In this document: positions 36,051 to 46,650 of the stretch, in pieces | How the letters are laid out: every line of letters starts with the position of its first letter | Position numbering within the stretch: position 1 is the first letter of the stretch | Assembly: GCA_021234155.1 (NCBI GenBank) | Contig: JAJEKV010000087.1 | Location: 3,031,242-3,095,241 of the forward strand | Source of the DNA: Isoetes taiwanensis | Taxonomy: Eukaryota > Streptophyta > Lycopodiopsida > Isoetales > Isoetaceae | DNA: 64,000 nucleotides | Reading direction: 5' to 3' | Translations under genes and position numbers: made by a program | Notes under the pieces: model-generated | Told to the model about the DNA's origin: nothing | Seen by the model: only the letters and a program-made list of their open reading frames with translations | Database searches by the model: none

Positions 36051-38536
36051 TAATAGAAAATTATTAGATTCCTCAAGTAAACCTAATTTGATATGAGGAG
36101 ACCCCATGTTTACTCTTTTTAGCATGCCAGCCCAACCAAGCCTACAACATTTCTTGCAATTCTAAGCTATCTATGTCGCACCTCCAACTCAGCCAAATAT
36201 GAGGTGTCATATGTATCTACCATTATATTTTCTTGTTTTAAGATCTACGGTCACCAAAATTAGAAAAGCCCCCAAAAAACAACATGGAGATAGGATGGGT
36301 CGCGAATCTCCCTTGTTCCTGTTCTGACAGGGTTTTTTTAAGGTTTGCAGAGTATTTCGGGTTGCTTCCAATTTGTTTGTGGACAAAAGATCATGGCTTA
36401 TAGAGAGACTCAAATAACTCTATCACCATCCATCTGGTTGCATCGCTTTAGCAACATCTGATGCTCATATTCCATTCTAGCTTCATGTATAATCCGATGA
36501 TGAATCTCCTGCAAGGGTTTCGTGTAAATATGAGATTTTGGTAGAAACGAGCACTAAGGATTATAACGATTTCCAGGCTTATGCGTGGTCCCAGGCTGTG
36601 GAAACTGTGAAGATCGAGGTTATATATTTCTTTACTTCCGCAGATCGAGAAGCATACGGAGGATTCCTACAACACAAATTTTACACATATCTCCATTCTT
36701 CTTGCTTGCATTTGGACTCTTGATATGATCTGTAGGGCCATCATCTTCTATTCTTTGCAATTTTTCTTCACATGTGTTTTGCTTTTTCAACTAAACCTGA
36801 ATAGTGAACTAGGATAAGAGTTAACTAAGATACAATGACTGTTTATAGTTAAGATAGTTATGTTGGCTCTGAAACAATTTCTAGCAAGCAAGGAAGAGAC
36901 TAAACACTATCACACATGTCGTATACAGATAAAAAGATGTTGTTAGGTCTAACTTCAATGCTTTGCTTCAAGGTTAAAATGTAGATAAGTTAAGTATTTC
37001 TGTATCATGATTTTTTAGCAATGAATAGTTGCATCCAGTGCTTGGCCTTTCGGCTAACATGGTTAAGATCTTCAATGGTAGACATTGTTTAAAAGGGCAC
37101 AAAGAATATGCAGAAGCTACGGCTGTTTCAAGTTTCATACGTCTCCCAATATATAATCTGGCAAATTTGAATACAAATAGCCAACTGAGAGGGAGAATAT
37201 AAGATGTGCTTCAAAGGTATAGAACCAAGACATACAGACAAACATGTTATATATGTGTTAATAACCTGTGGGAGTTTCTCAATTTTCTTCTAAAGCAGTA
37301 ATCGAGTACTTGTGATTTGTTTTAGATGACCAACCAAAAAGGAGGACGAAGCAAGCTAGCAAGGAGTAAATCCACGTACTCCTAGCACCGTGGTACCTAT
37401 CTAATTTGTCAACTTTAGCGTAGGTTCTAGCTCTGTGTTTGATCAAGGAAAGGAATGGATTTACAAAGTGCAAAACCCAATGTTTCAGTGGAGGAAATAC
37501 GTGACAAAACTATGAATCACTTAAGCATGATAGACAAACAGGGCCAGCTTAGAAATTCCATGTGACTTCAGTCGTCGTACACATGGCCACTTTGTCCTCT
37601 CACTAACCATCCAAGTCTTGAGTAGGTACAATAGACTTAGTTTGTTTGTTTGGTCGACGTAGTATATAACTAGGGAGGTCTCTGCTTGATCAACATTGCT
37701 GACCCTCAAGGCAGCAATCTTTGACAATATGTACTAGAGAGTTTGGATTGTAGCATAATTATGATTGAGAACTGCTATTAAATAGCCTCTTGTAGCAAAT
37801 CCAACCTTTGCTACAGTTTGGAGGATGCATGCACGTCTTTCATAATGGCACATCACAGAAGTACTTTCTTGTGGACTGCTATGGTTGCAGGATATGAAGA
37901 AGCTTTTCTGCTTGTAGCTCAGCAGAATAATGCCAAATAGGATCACTTTTATGACCATCGTTAATGCATGTTTTATCTACAAGTACTAAAAGACAGTTTA
38001 TAGGAGGCTTACAGGTAGAACTTCCACTTCTGTGAACTTGTGCCAAAAAAGTTTAGAGATGCCCTTATTTCTGTAGGATGGGAAGTTGGACGGGACCTGT
38101 ACACCATATGAAAACAACATTGGATGGAACCATTAAGGTCGATTAAGTCATAGTCCTTGGAAGTGCTGCTGTTATTTCAATGATTATTGATGCAACAAGT
38201 GTTGCTTTAGATAATAGACTGCCTTATGGCTTATGTTTCTTCATAAGTAAGCTTCTTTAGTTGAGCCTCATCTTGGTGTATTTTTTGGGTTGGTTTCCAT
38301 TGCGTTGTGCATTTTATGCCATCATTCATAAAGGGGGCTTTGCATGGAACTAAAACCACATGAAATTCTTGAAAGCATGTGTCTGGAAGCATTATATGTT
38401 TGTTTTATCAATTTTTTGAAGAACTGCATTTGTCTTGTCAGTGGGATACATATGCTTGTCTTGAAGAACTGCATTTGTCGTGTCTTGTTCAGATGCTTTA
38501 TAGTACTTACTGGTTTTCTTCTTTGCCACACTGTAG
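36051..38536. other. Intergenic or intron-like sequence between gene remnants
   Basis: No gene is recognised. The frame at 36490-36722 (KYEILVETSTKDYNDFQAYA) is open but matches nothing known to me. A short direct repeat (TTGAAGAACTGCATTTGTC) occurs near 38415 and 38460. Confidence 0.4.
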
Positions 38537-39388
38537 GTACTTGTCCTTGAGGAGATATCTAAACATCGTGTTTTAAATGTTGTCTATGTGCTTGCAAGCC
38601 ATCGTTTACTCAACAAGGTGAGTTGAGCATATTTTTGCTAATGCGCAGCGTATATTGCTCTATAATAAATGGCTCTGCAATACCATCCTCATTCTTTGGA
38701 GGCCCGTCTACCCATGCACAATTCTCCTAACTTATTCTTTGTGCGGGACATAGCAATATATCAGCAGCTGATAATAATATTTACTGTGCATGTTCCCAAC
38801 ACAATTCGTAGAATTGCAACTCATATGCTTGAGTCTACATTAGCAGTGGGGTCAGTATAGATATCTTTATTCTTTGCATATTTTATGTTAATGCATCTAC
38901 TAGCTTCATGACATGGTGTCTGGTAGCATGCTCCAAATCAACAGCTAAGGGAGACGATCATGCCAACTGCCAAGTCATATCCTTTAGAGGCTTTAATGGA
39001 GGATTGCAGCCATTGCTTTCAGACTACTGGAAGAAGAGTGTCATTTGATTATGCATTACTAGGTACGACAAGCCAAGCTTCGGATACGATTCCGTTTCGT
39101 ATTGTAATTGATCTATGCCTGTATATCTGCAACTAATGTAAACAATAATAAAAAGCATGCATCTGAATTAGCTAATTTACTCTATGAATGGAAACTCTCT
39201 TGACATATGAATTCTTTTATAATCCAATCAAATATGTTATGGTCTAAGGTAATTATGTCAAAACAAGAAGTCGGACCTCCAATCAATGTTTGTTTTCTCC
39301 ACTGTAGATTTTGGCTTTTGTGGAAGCTTTGAGCAAGCTGAAGGTTATTCCATCCATTAGTCAAACCCGTGGCTTGGACATGGAGGGC
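38537..39388 (+). pseudogene. RlmN-like radical-SAM rRNA methyltransferase, C-terminal exons
   Basis: RlmN-type enzymes methylate C2 of an adenine in 23S rRNA; plant homologues are often plastid-targeted. The exon-like blocks run in family order. 38537-38617 reads LNVVYVLASHRLLNK, where GMGEPLNNY is expected. About 38785-38855 reads TVHVPNTIRRIATHMLESTL. 38927-39062 reads [20 protein letters not shown], then [11 protein letters not shown], and is well preserved. About 39131-39290 reads HASELANLLYEWKLS, then TGA. 39308-39388 reads FVEALSKLKVIPSISQTRGL, then DMEG. Most blocks have AG/GT borders. The catalytic CxxxCxxC exon was not found, and the last exon runs directly into LINE sequence before the ACGQL motif. 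Confidence 0.65.
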
Positions 39389-40423
39389 GATGGCGGCGGA
39401 ACTGAGGCAGCAGCTTCAGGTGTCGGTCTGAGCGTGGCTCCGAAGGGCGGCATGGCAGGTGATAACAACGGCAGGAGTGAACCCCAGGCGAATCATCTAG
39501 CTCCTCCTAAGTGGATCCCGAAGGTAGCTTGGGCGGCCCAGCAGATTCAATCTGTTGGGTCTTCAACTCAGAAGCTTGATCCGTCCGTCCTCATCGGATC
39601 ATCTTAGAGGTGAGATGGCAAGGGTGGAGACGAATCCGGCAGCCTCTGGGCAGCAGTTCTGGCCTGCTGAGATGGTGTCTGTGCACTCCACAGAGCCAGG
39701 CATAATCAGTTCCTCAGTCGTCGGATCTGAACGGGGTTGTAGGGAGCCGCTTCAGCTGGTTGCCCTATCGACGGAGTTGAATAGGATTTTAGGGAGCAAA
39801 GGGATGGGGCGGACAACCTCAAGTTCCCTCGTGGGTTCTGGGTAGCAGCTAGGGTCTGGACAAAGGCCCTACGGAGGTCGGGGATCTGGGAAGGTGTGAG
39901 GAGGGGCGGCTTAGGGAGGCCGGTGCAGGTAGGAAGGAGGGGGCGGACCTTCTCTTGGTCTGTCAGCAAGCACCCGCAGTAGACAGCCTACATGTCGGTG
40001 CTTATATAGGGAGCCCTCAGGCAGTGGTTGCACATGCGTCAGGGGAAGCGGAACTGGAAATTCCAAGCAGCATGCCTCCACTGGAGACAGCAACCCCGTT
40101 TAGAAGTCTGAGTTTGTCTGCTCCTACTTTGCCAGAGGACCCCTTTGCAGTGGCAGAGCCGGTGTGCAATCTCCTCTGGGGTGGTGCTTCGCAATATCTA
40201 GATAAGCCATCGGGTCGCAAGATCCCGAATCTGGAGAGGCGTGCGGTAGAGGGGCAAGGAGTTGACGCGGCAGGGCCTGCCTGGCGAACGAATGATACGG
40301 TGAGCAGTCTCTCACGTCCGCGGTTTTCAGAATGGATTCGACACATAGTGGCATCGGCCGACACCTGCAGAATGGAGGAGGCTTTCGCCTTTTTGAATTA
40401 GCACAACAGGAGAGAGTTGCAGG

Positions 40424-41596
40424 TTGATCCCACTGGTCCTCCTGCTAATATATCGAGGTAGATCACCAGCAGCACCTCAAGTCTATTTCCAACCTAGTCC
40501 CGGCGCAGTGCTGGTGTACTATACTGGAGTGTTGGACACAAAGACAGTCAGCGGGTGGCTGCAAGCTCACTTTAAGCGGCTGGGGATCTCGCCGTTTCAG
40601 TCCATGAAGTTCCTGCGTAATAATTTCTTCCTCCTCATGTTCGACGCGCCCACGGTGGTGGAGAGGATAGTGTCAAGAGGGGTTGACCTCATGTGGGAAA
40701 ATTACTTGATTTATCAGCATTACACCCCTGGTGTGAGTGCTCGATCCCTGTCGGCCTTGAAGATCCCGTGCTGGTTTGAGGTGGTGGATCTTCCCGCAGA
40801 TATGCTTTTGCCAGAGTTCATGATTGTGATTGCGAATGGGCTCGGTGTGCATATTTCTCATTCCATAGTTCGGGCGCCAAAGATTTGTATTGCTTTACCC
40901 GCAGATAGCCCATTGCCTCCTTCGGTGGCTGTTCGGAGCAGTGATTGGTATTTTCGGTTTCCTCTCAGGTTGTTGAATGGGGCAGAGATGCAGAGAATGT
41001 TCCCCGCCCTCCAGATCTTTGCAGGCTCGCTTCCAGAGCACAGGCCCGCCCCAGTGCCAGGGGTTCCACGGGAGGCAAGGCAGGAGGTTTTACGGGACGA
41101 GGCACAGGCCCGGTCTCAAGCTTTGCCGGTGGAGAAGTCGCCTCCGGCCAGGACCCAGACGGCAGCTGGGTCCATGCCAGGCAGGCCTCTCTGCTCTACT
41201 GCGAATAACGTGCCAACGGCCATTCCAGAAGGACAAGGTGGCATGGTCCCAACGGTGTCTCCACAGATGGCGGCCCAGCGGTTGCTCCACATTCAGCAGC
41301 TTCAGGAGTTGGCAGAGCAGCGACAGTCCCAACATGTGCGCTTAGGGCTGGTGGATGATCGGCTGTTGCAACCATCGGACTCTGATGCAGTATCCACCCA
41401 AGCCTCTTCGGAGGGGATGGAACTTGACAAGGTGGCTCGGGTACGCTCTTGGGCGGACGAGGTGGATTTGGATGCTGAGGTCGCCCTCACAGATAACCCG
41501 CTCGCTCTTGTCCCATATGACTTAGATCAGGGGCCTATTTCACTGGCAAGACGTGGGCGGAAGAAGAAGCAACGTAAGAATTCTTCTTCCCAGTAG
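40424..41596 (+). CDS. LINE ORF1, DUF4283-like gag protein
   Basis: A 390-codon open frame. The middle (about residues 25-190) matches the DUF4283 pattern of plant LINE/Ty1-type gag proteins (VSGWLQAHFKRLGISPFQSM, then FFLLMFDAPTVVERIV, RSLSALKIPCWFEVVDL). The C-terminal half is Pro/Gln-rich and ends with a basic tail. No CCHC knuckle is seen. Related upstream frames (39955-40401 and others) show that the original ORF1 was longer and is frameshifted. ORF2 starts 5 nt after its stop. Confidence 0.65.
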   Translation: MIPLVLLLIYRGRSPAAPQVYFQPSPGAVLVYYTGVLDTKTVSGWLQAHFKRLGISPFQSMKFLRNNFFLLMFDAPTVVERIVSRGVDLMWENYLIYQHYTPGVSARSLSALKIPCWFEVVDLPADMLLPEFMIVIANGLGVHISHSIVRAPKICIALPADSPLPPSVAVRSSDWYFRFPLRLLNGAEMQRMFPALQIFAGSLPEHRPAPVPGVPREARQEVLRDEAQARSQALPVEKSPPARTQTAAGSMPGRPLCSTANNVPTAIPEGQGGMVPTVSPQMAAQRLLHIQQLQELAEQRQSQHVRLGLVDDRLLQPSDSDAVSTQASSEGMELDKVARVRSWADEVDLDAEVALTDNPLALVPYDLDQGPISLARRGRKKKQRKNSSSQ

Positions 41597-41601
41597 TATT
41601 T

Positions 41602-42571
41602 ATGGACAAGAACATCTTGAGCTGGAATGTCCCCGTAAGAGAACGAGAGTGGCGTTGGTTGTTCGCAAGATGGACCCAGATATCTTGTGCCTTCGGGAAC
41701 ATAAGTGTCACAGGGGGGACACTCGGACACTGCTGGACATGTTTGGGCCGCAATACGCGGCTGCAGTTGCCACCTCTGGGGCCTCTAAAGGTGGCTCTGC
41801 CATTGCATGGAAGATGCATGTGCAGGTGACTTTTACCCTGGCCGACTGTTGGGGCAGGTGGGTCATTATCAAGTGGCGAGAGGGACCACATGAGTGGGGG
41901 CTTGTGAATGTCTATGCCCACAATAGTGCACGGCAGAGAGGGGCATTGTGGGCGTCGCTGAGGCACAAGGCCGCATCCTTGGGGGCTGGTGTGGCTTGGC
42001 TGCTGGTGGGTGATTTCAACATGGTCGAGACTACTCAGGATAGGTGTGGCAGAAGTGCGAAAGTGGTACAGGGTTTTGAGCGGCAGCAATGGGTGAAGTT
42101 GTTAGACTCCTTGCACTTGGCAGAGTCGTCGGGCAACTCCACATTTACTTGGTGTAATCAATGGACGGGGGCCGGACGGGCGTATGCTCGACATGACAGA
42201 TGCTATGCTAATACCCTAGCATCGGACCGGGCGCCTCTGCTCAAGCGAAAGAACATTTTGTCCACCGCGGTCTCTGATCATTGTCCTCAGTTAATTTCCC
42301 AGGACTCGAGTGCAATCCGACCGGCACACACAATGTTCAAACTGAACACCGGTTACCTAAAGGATGCTGATTTCTCTTAGGGGTGCCAGCAGATTTGGTT
42401 CCGTACCTTTCGAGATAACTTCGGGATCTCAGGAATGGTGAAGGCCCTGGCTGAGATCAAGGCATTCGCCAAGTCCTGGGGAAGTCGGAGAGCACGGCAG
42501 GAGCGGGAGGCGTTAGAGGCATTGTATCGCGAATTGGAAACCCTCATGTTAAGATTCTTCGAAACTAGATG
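41602..42571 (+). pseudogene. LINE ORF2 fragment: APE-type endonuclease
   Basis: It begins MDKNILSWNV at 41602, then shifts frame and continues in the 41553-42380 frame. Endonuclease/exonuclease/phosphatase motifs are in order: SWNV, DPDILCLREHK, then WVIIKWREG with VNVYAHNS, WLLVGDFNMVE, FTWCNQW and SDHCPQ. After a stop at 42378 it continues in frame with MVKALAEIKAFAKSWGSRRA to about 42571. The reverse transcriptase is missing. Confidence 0.75.
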
Positions 42572-42984
42572 ATTGGACCAACACTAATGAGGGTTTCGAG
42601 ACTGAGTATAAAATGTGAGATTAGAGTCGTTTGTAGCCTTGCCTATTTTCTGACCTTGCCTACGAAAATAACGTATGGAAAAAACTTCCACATCAACCTC
42701 TTAGAAGAAACCAGAAGCAAGAAAAAGGCAAACAAAATCGAAAGACAATACATAAATCTTTACAACACAACAAAAAATGGCTATAACAACTTCATATCCT
42801 GCCTTCCAAAACTAAGAAATACTAGTACCTTAAACGGAGGGGCATCATCTAAACTATTAAAACAACATATACTACCATGGACAATAAATTTCAACATAAT
42901 AATTACCTTGTCCTAACTTTCATACGCTTTTATTTTCTATGGCCTCTAGCGTGTCTTTTTGCTAGTTTTTTTTTTCTTTTTTTT

Positions 42985-43385
42985 AATGGTCTGCGTCAGT
43001 TGTTGGACTGGAAGTAAGAGATACTATAATTGGAGCTCTAATATTCAGAATTGTTGAAACATTTGCTCCAATCTTTGTAGTTTATGCAACTGTTATACAT
43101 CTGTGCTCCATTAACTATTGGGTTAACAGTCAGACATTTGTTTCTAATAGTGCTGGCATTTGTTTTTGTTGCCAGGCCCTTTAGCGGAGCTACATTTGTT
43201 TTTAGACCTGCTCTAGTCACATTCAACTGAAGGGTTTAATAGTTTGGTGATCCACTTGGAGGTTTGCTTGCTGACTGCCTTGGTGATCTACTTGGAGGCC
43301 CACTTGCTAGAGTTCTCATCGAAAATTTCCATACTACCACCTATACCCCAATCTCAGCTGATTACCAAGATAGATCTGTCAATTT
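42985..43385 (+). pseudogene. Tonoplast aquaporin (TIP) gene, second half
   Basis: In two neighbouring frames, because of a frameshift near 43110, it reads IGALIFRIVETFAPIFVVYA, then TVRHLFLIVLAFVFVARPFS, GATFVFRPALVTFN, then GDLLGGPLARVLIENF. This corresponds to helix 5, the second NPA loop (FSGAS-NPARSFGPALV in intact TIPs) and the last helix with its tail. The second NPA has degenerated (TFVFRPA). Together with 35540-36050 it makes most of one TIP, with about 40 residues between the halves unaccounted for. Confidence 0.6.
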
Positions 43386-44212
43386 CTCAAGTTGTTTTTG
43401 AGGATTTTAGCTTTGCTTTGGAGTTTCAATCCTGTTGCAGACAAATTTGTGAATTATTTAGCCAGATTATGGAGGTTATAGTTCTAAGATTGTGTACCAA
43501 TAGCTTTTGCATAATACCTATCCCAGTGTGTGATCATATCCTTTTGTTTGTAAAGATAACGAACATATTATTATCTTTTGTGGGTGAAAGCATGGAGTTG
43601 GGGGGCATTTTCGTGCTAATCAAGCACTCACGAAGCACGCAATACTAGAAACTTATTTATTATTATCTTTTTTTCTATATCTCCATTAAGGTTGAAATTT
43701 TGTATTCCAAGGCGTATTATTAATGCATTTTAGGGAAAAATATCAAGAAGATATATAAAAAATAGTTTTCAAATAAATAAAAAAAAAATCTTTAGAAAGC
43801 ACCCACTAAGCACCCGGGGGTATCACCAATGTAAGTCGTATATACCATATGCGTGGATGACAAGGGGTTTTTTTTGTTGTCCAACATATCGTATATATAT
43901 GAGTAAAATAAGGTTATTTGGTTTTGAATCCATATCCGTACGACTAGAGGTGATTGTTGGTGAGATAGAACTTTTCGTATGGCACAAGATGGGATTAATC
44001 TTCTAATTTCAGCTAGGAAGGTGTGGGTCTTGGAACATGATAGATTCATAGTTTACCTACAAAAGTCTTTGAGTTATATGTTAACTTAGGATCATGAAAA
44101 CCTTTTCAATACATACTCATACTGAACAAATCAAATTCACTTTAATCTATTATCCATAATTCGTTTGCAATATTTATACGAGTATATCATATGTTAAGGT
44201 GCGTTTTGTATT

Positions 44213-44301
<89 letters not shown>
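44213..44301. repeat. (TAGA)n microsatellite, LINE 3' tail
   Basis: About 22 uninterrupted TAGA units. On the minus strand this is a (TCTA)n tract at the 3' end of the LINE described next, in the place of a poly-A tail. Confidence 0.9.
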
Positions 44302-46650
44302 TATTGTCCCTTGTGCCCTGAGGCCCGTGGATTTATGTAGCATGGGCGAGCTCCCTGATGGGCGCTACTAGCACATCATGCTGGTTTACAATGTAGCCTT
44401 TTCTAAAGGCTTCATTTTCTCTATTAATACCGGCACCCCGCTTTGGATCGGCTTCAAGGCCGTTACTGTGTCTTGTCGTTATCAATCAGCCTTTGAGCGG
44501 CAGCACAGAAGGCGGTATGGTGCGCCTCTCAGGGTTCATAACGAAGCCTCTTTTCTTTATGTACTTCGGTGTCTTGCCGTCATTTCTCAGATAAGGCGTC
44601 CCTCGGCTCCCTCATTGTTTCTGTCCTTGCCATCATGGTGTGTACAGGCTGACCCCATCTTACATTTCTGTACTTGTTCCTGATGTCTTCATATATTGGG
44701 CATTCGTTTAGCATATGATTTTCATCTTCCACTTCCCCGCTGTTACAGATTCTGTATATCCGATCATCTTTCTCTATTCTCCGCCATCTATCCTTTTCAA
44801 TTCTTAGGTCATGACTTCCCATTCTAAATCGTGCTAGGATATCCTTCCTGGCTTTTCCTAGTAAATTATCCTGATACATCTGTTGTCCTATCTGCTGTTC
44901 TGGGTTGAATACTGTCATAAGCCAGATTGTCTTGGGCCCTGTGTGTTTTTGTAGCCAAGCTTGGGTGGCTTTGTTTGCCCATTCATCATTCCATTCTCCT
45001 TCACTAATCAGGTCACTCAGATTCATCCCCATTTTTCTTGTCCATACTGCTACATCCCTAAACCACCCGTTGCTCTCGATTATGTGGGCTTTCGCTGATT
45101 CACTGATCGCGATATTTGCTAACTTATTCGGTTTCCCACCTGCATTGTTTCTTATGAGATATCTGATGGTCTTTTTCCACGCCCTTACTTCCATTGGTTT
45201 CTGCCCCGTCTCATATACTATGGTTGTTTGTGGTGTATTCGTTCTCAACTTGAATTCCTGCTTATGCCATTGCCTGAATATTCCTTCCTGTTTCTCCCAT
45301 TTCTTTTCTGTTAGTCCCGGTCCCCAGGCCTCTGCCCCATATAGTTGTGTGGTTGCGACCACCGCGCTGAACAAATAGCATTTGGTTTCCCAATTTATTA
45401 TTCTGCTTTTATTGCAAAAAAATTTCATATTGTAGTAACTCCCGATGGCTGTTTGGAATCTTGTATCTGCCCCTTTAGCCCATTTCCCTGTGCCGTGTGT
45501 GTCGTATCCCAGATATCTGTATTCTATTGATTCCTCTAACTCCATTCCCAAATATCTAAACGGTTTGTGTCTATTCATGTGACCGAAAAAGACTATTTTG
45601 GTTTTCGCGAGGTTAAATGTCAACCCTGTCTTTTCGCAGAAGCTTTCCAACAATTTCAGCAACCTGTGCATTCCCTTGTTTCTTGTGGCCATCATGCTCA
45701 TGTCATCTGCATATAACATGATGGGTACTTTGGTGTCCCCTATTATGGGAGCGTCTCTGTCCCCTTGCTGTTCTACTATGAAATCCTGTAGTGCATCTAT
45801 GTATATTCCAAACAGTGTGGGGGATAATGGGCATCCCTGCTTGACTCCCGTGTCACAATCTATTGCTTTCCCTTCTTCTTCCATTTTCGCATATACATTA
45901 TAGTACAATCTTGCAATTGCCCCTACCATATCTTTTGGTGCCTGCATATCTATAAGCCTTTGTATTAGTTTTCCCCTTGGGACTGTGTCAAAAGCTTTTC
46001 TAAAGTCCACAAAGCAACATATTACTTTCTTCCCCTGGTTTCTATTCTGTTCTACCAATATCCTGAGGGTTACTAGGTGATCCATGGTTGAATGTTCTGG
46101 CCTGAATCCTGCCTGTCCCTGTGCTCTCCGGTTCCCTCCCTCTGCCCATTGCTTCAGCTTATTGTCTAAAACTTTTCCAAACCATTTTGCAAAAATGGAA
46201 CTCACCATTATGGTTCTGTAATTTCCAGGTTCCTGTCTGCTCCCTCCCTTGTGTAGGGGTATCACCCTGTTATACGCCCATCTGGCTGGGAGTCCTGTGT
46301 GTATGATGCCGTTGAATATATCTGTCACCTGTTTGACTATTGCTGTATCTGCGCATTTTAATAATTCCACTGTTAACCCATATAGGTCTGGGGCTTTGTT
46401 ATTGGCCATTCTATTTAGTGCCATCATCACTTCCTGTGTGCTAAAACACGGTTTGTCCATCCCTTGTAACTCTGGTATTGGTGCTGGAGATGCTCCGGTC
46501 TTATACAGTTTTTCCAGGTATCTCTCCCACCCGTCTGCCCCAATACCGTCTTGCGTGCTACCATTTTTCTGATTCCCTTGTCCTTTCCCTTTAAATCCTT
46601 TCCAGAATTTCCAGGGTTGCTTTTTTCAGAAGTTTAGCCAGTCCCCACGA
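44302..46650 (-). mobile_element. 5'-truncated LINE with microsatellite tail
   Basis: A minus-strand LINE: an open reverse transcriptase frame, a 3' UTR of about 280 bp and a (TCTA)n tail. The 5' boundary is near 46630-46650, inside what should be the region before the reverse transcriptase; the endonuclease and ORF1 are absent. No clear target duplication is seen. Confidence 0.75.
44580..46625 (-). CDS. LINE reverse transcriptase with C-terminal Cys/His domain
   Basis: The frame is open for 682 codons from after a TGA at 46626 (first ATG in frame at 46460 or just upstream). Reverse transcriptase blocks are in order: NNKAPDLYGLTVELLK, NRVIPLHKGG, NYRTIMVSSIFAKW, QAGFRPEHSTMDHL, VICCFVDFRKAFDTV, GVKQGCPLSPTLF and the catalytic MLYADDMSMM. 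A C-terminal motif with C, C, H and C residues follows (ICNSGE, then NHMLNECPIYEDIR). It has no internal stops, so the insertion is fairly recent. The C-terminal motif resembles that of the LINE fragment at 6036-7103. The clade is not assigned. Confidence 0.85.
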   Translation of the reverse strand, partial: KKQPWKFWKGFKGKGQGNQKNGSTQDGIGADGWERYLEKLYKTGASPAPIPELQGMDKPCFSTQEVMMALNRMANNKAPDLYGLTVELLKCADTAIVKQVTDIFNGIIHTGLPARWAYNRVIPLHKGGSRQEPGNYRTIMVSSIFAKWFGKVLDNKLKQWAEGGNRRAQGQAGFRPEHSTMDHLVTLRILVEQNRNQGKKVICCFVDFRKAFDTVPRGKLIQRLIDMQAPKDMVGAIARLYYNVYAKMEEEGKAIDCDTGVKQGCPLSPTLFGIYIDALQDFIVEQQGDRDAPIIGDTKVPIMLYADDMSMMATRNKGMHRLLKLLESFCEKTGLTFNLAKTKIVFFGHMNRHKPFRYLGMELEESIEYRYLGYDTHGTGKWAKGADTRFQTAIGSYYNMKFFCNKSRIINWETKCYLFSAVVATTQLYGAEAWGPGLTEKKWEKQEGIFRQWHKQEFKLRTNTPQTTIVYETGQKPMEVRAWKKTIRYLIRNNAGGKPNKLANIAISESAKAHIIESNGWFRDVAVWTRKMGMNLSDLISEGEWNDEWANKATQAWLQKHTGPKTIWLMTVFNPEQQIGQQMYQDNLLGKARKDILARFRMGSHDLRIEKDRWRRIEKDDRIYRICNSGEVEDENHMLNECPIYEDIRNKYRNVRWGQPVHTMMARTETMREPRDALSEK

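Larger units (their letters stand above)
39388..42571 (+). mobile_element. LINE (non-LTR retrotransposon) lacking reverse transcriptase
   Basis: A GC-richer segment than its surroundings. It has a long, frame-broken ORF1 region (39388-41596) and the endonuclease part of ORF2 (41602-42571). Sequence similarity to a LINE stops near 42571, before any reverse transcriptase. Usual LINE truncation is at the 5' end, so loss of the 3' part implies a later deletion or rearrangement. The left junction lies in the last exon of the RlmN-like remnant. Confidence 0.7.

Noticed and set aside
44905-45903. Several plus-strand frames within the LINE
   Set aside because: They are antisense to the reverse transcriptase and share no family pattern.
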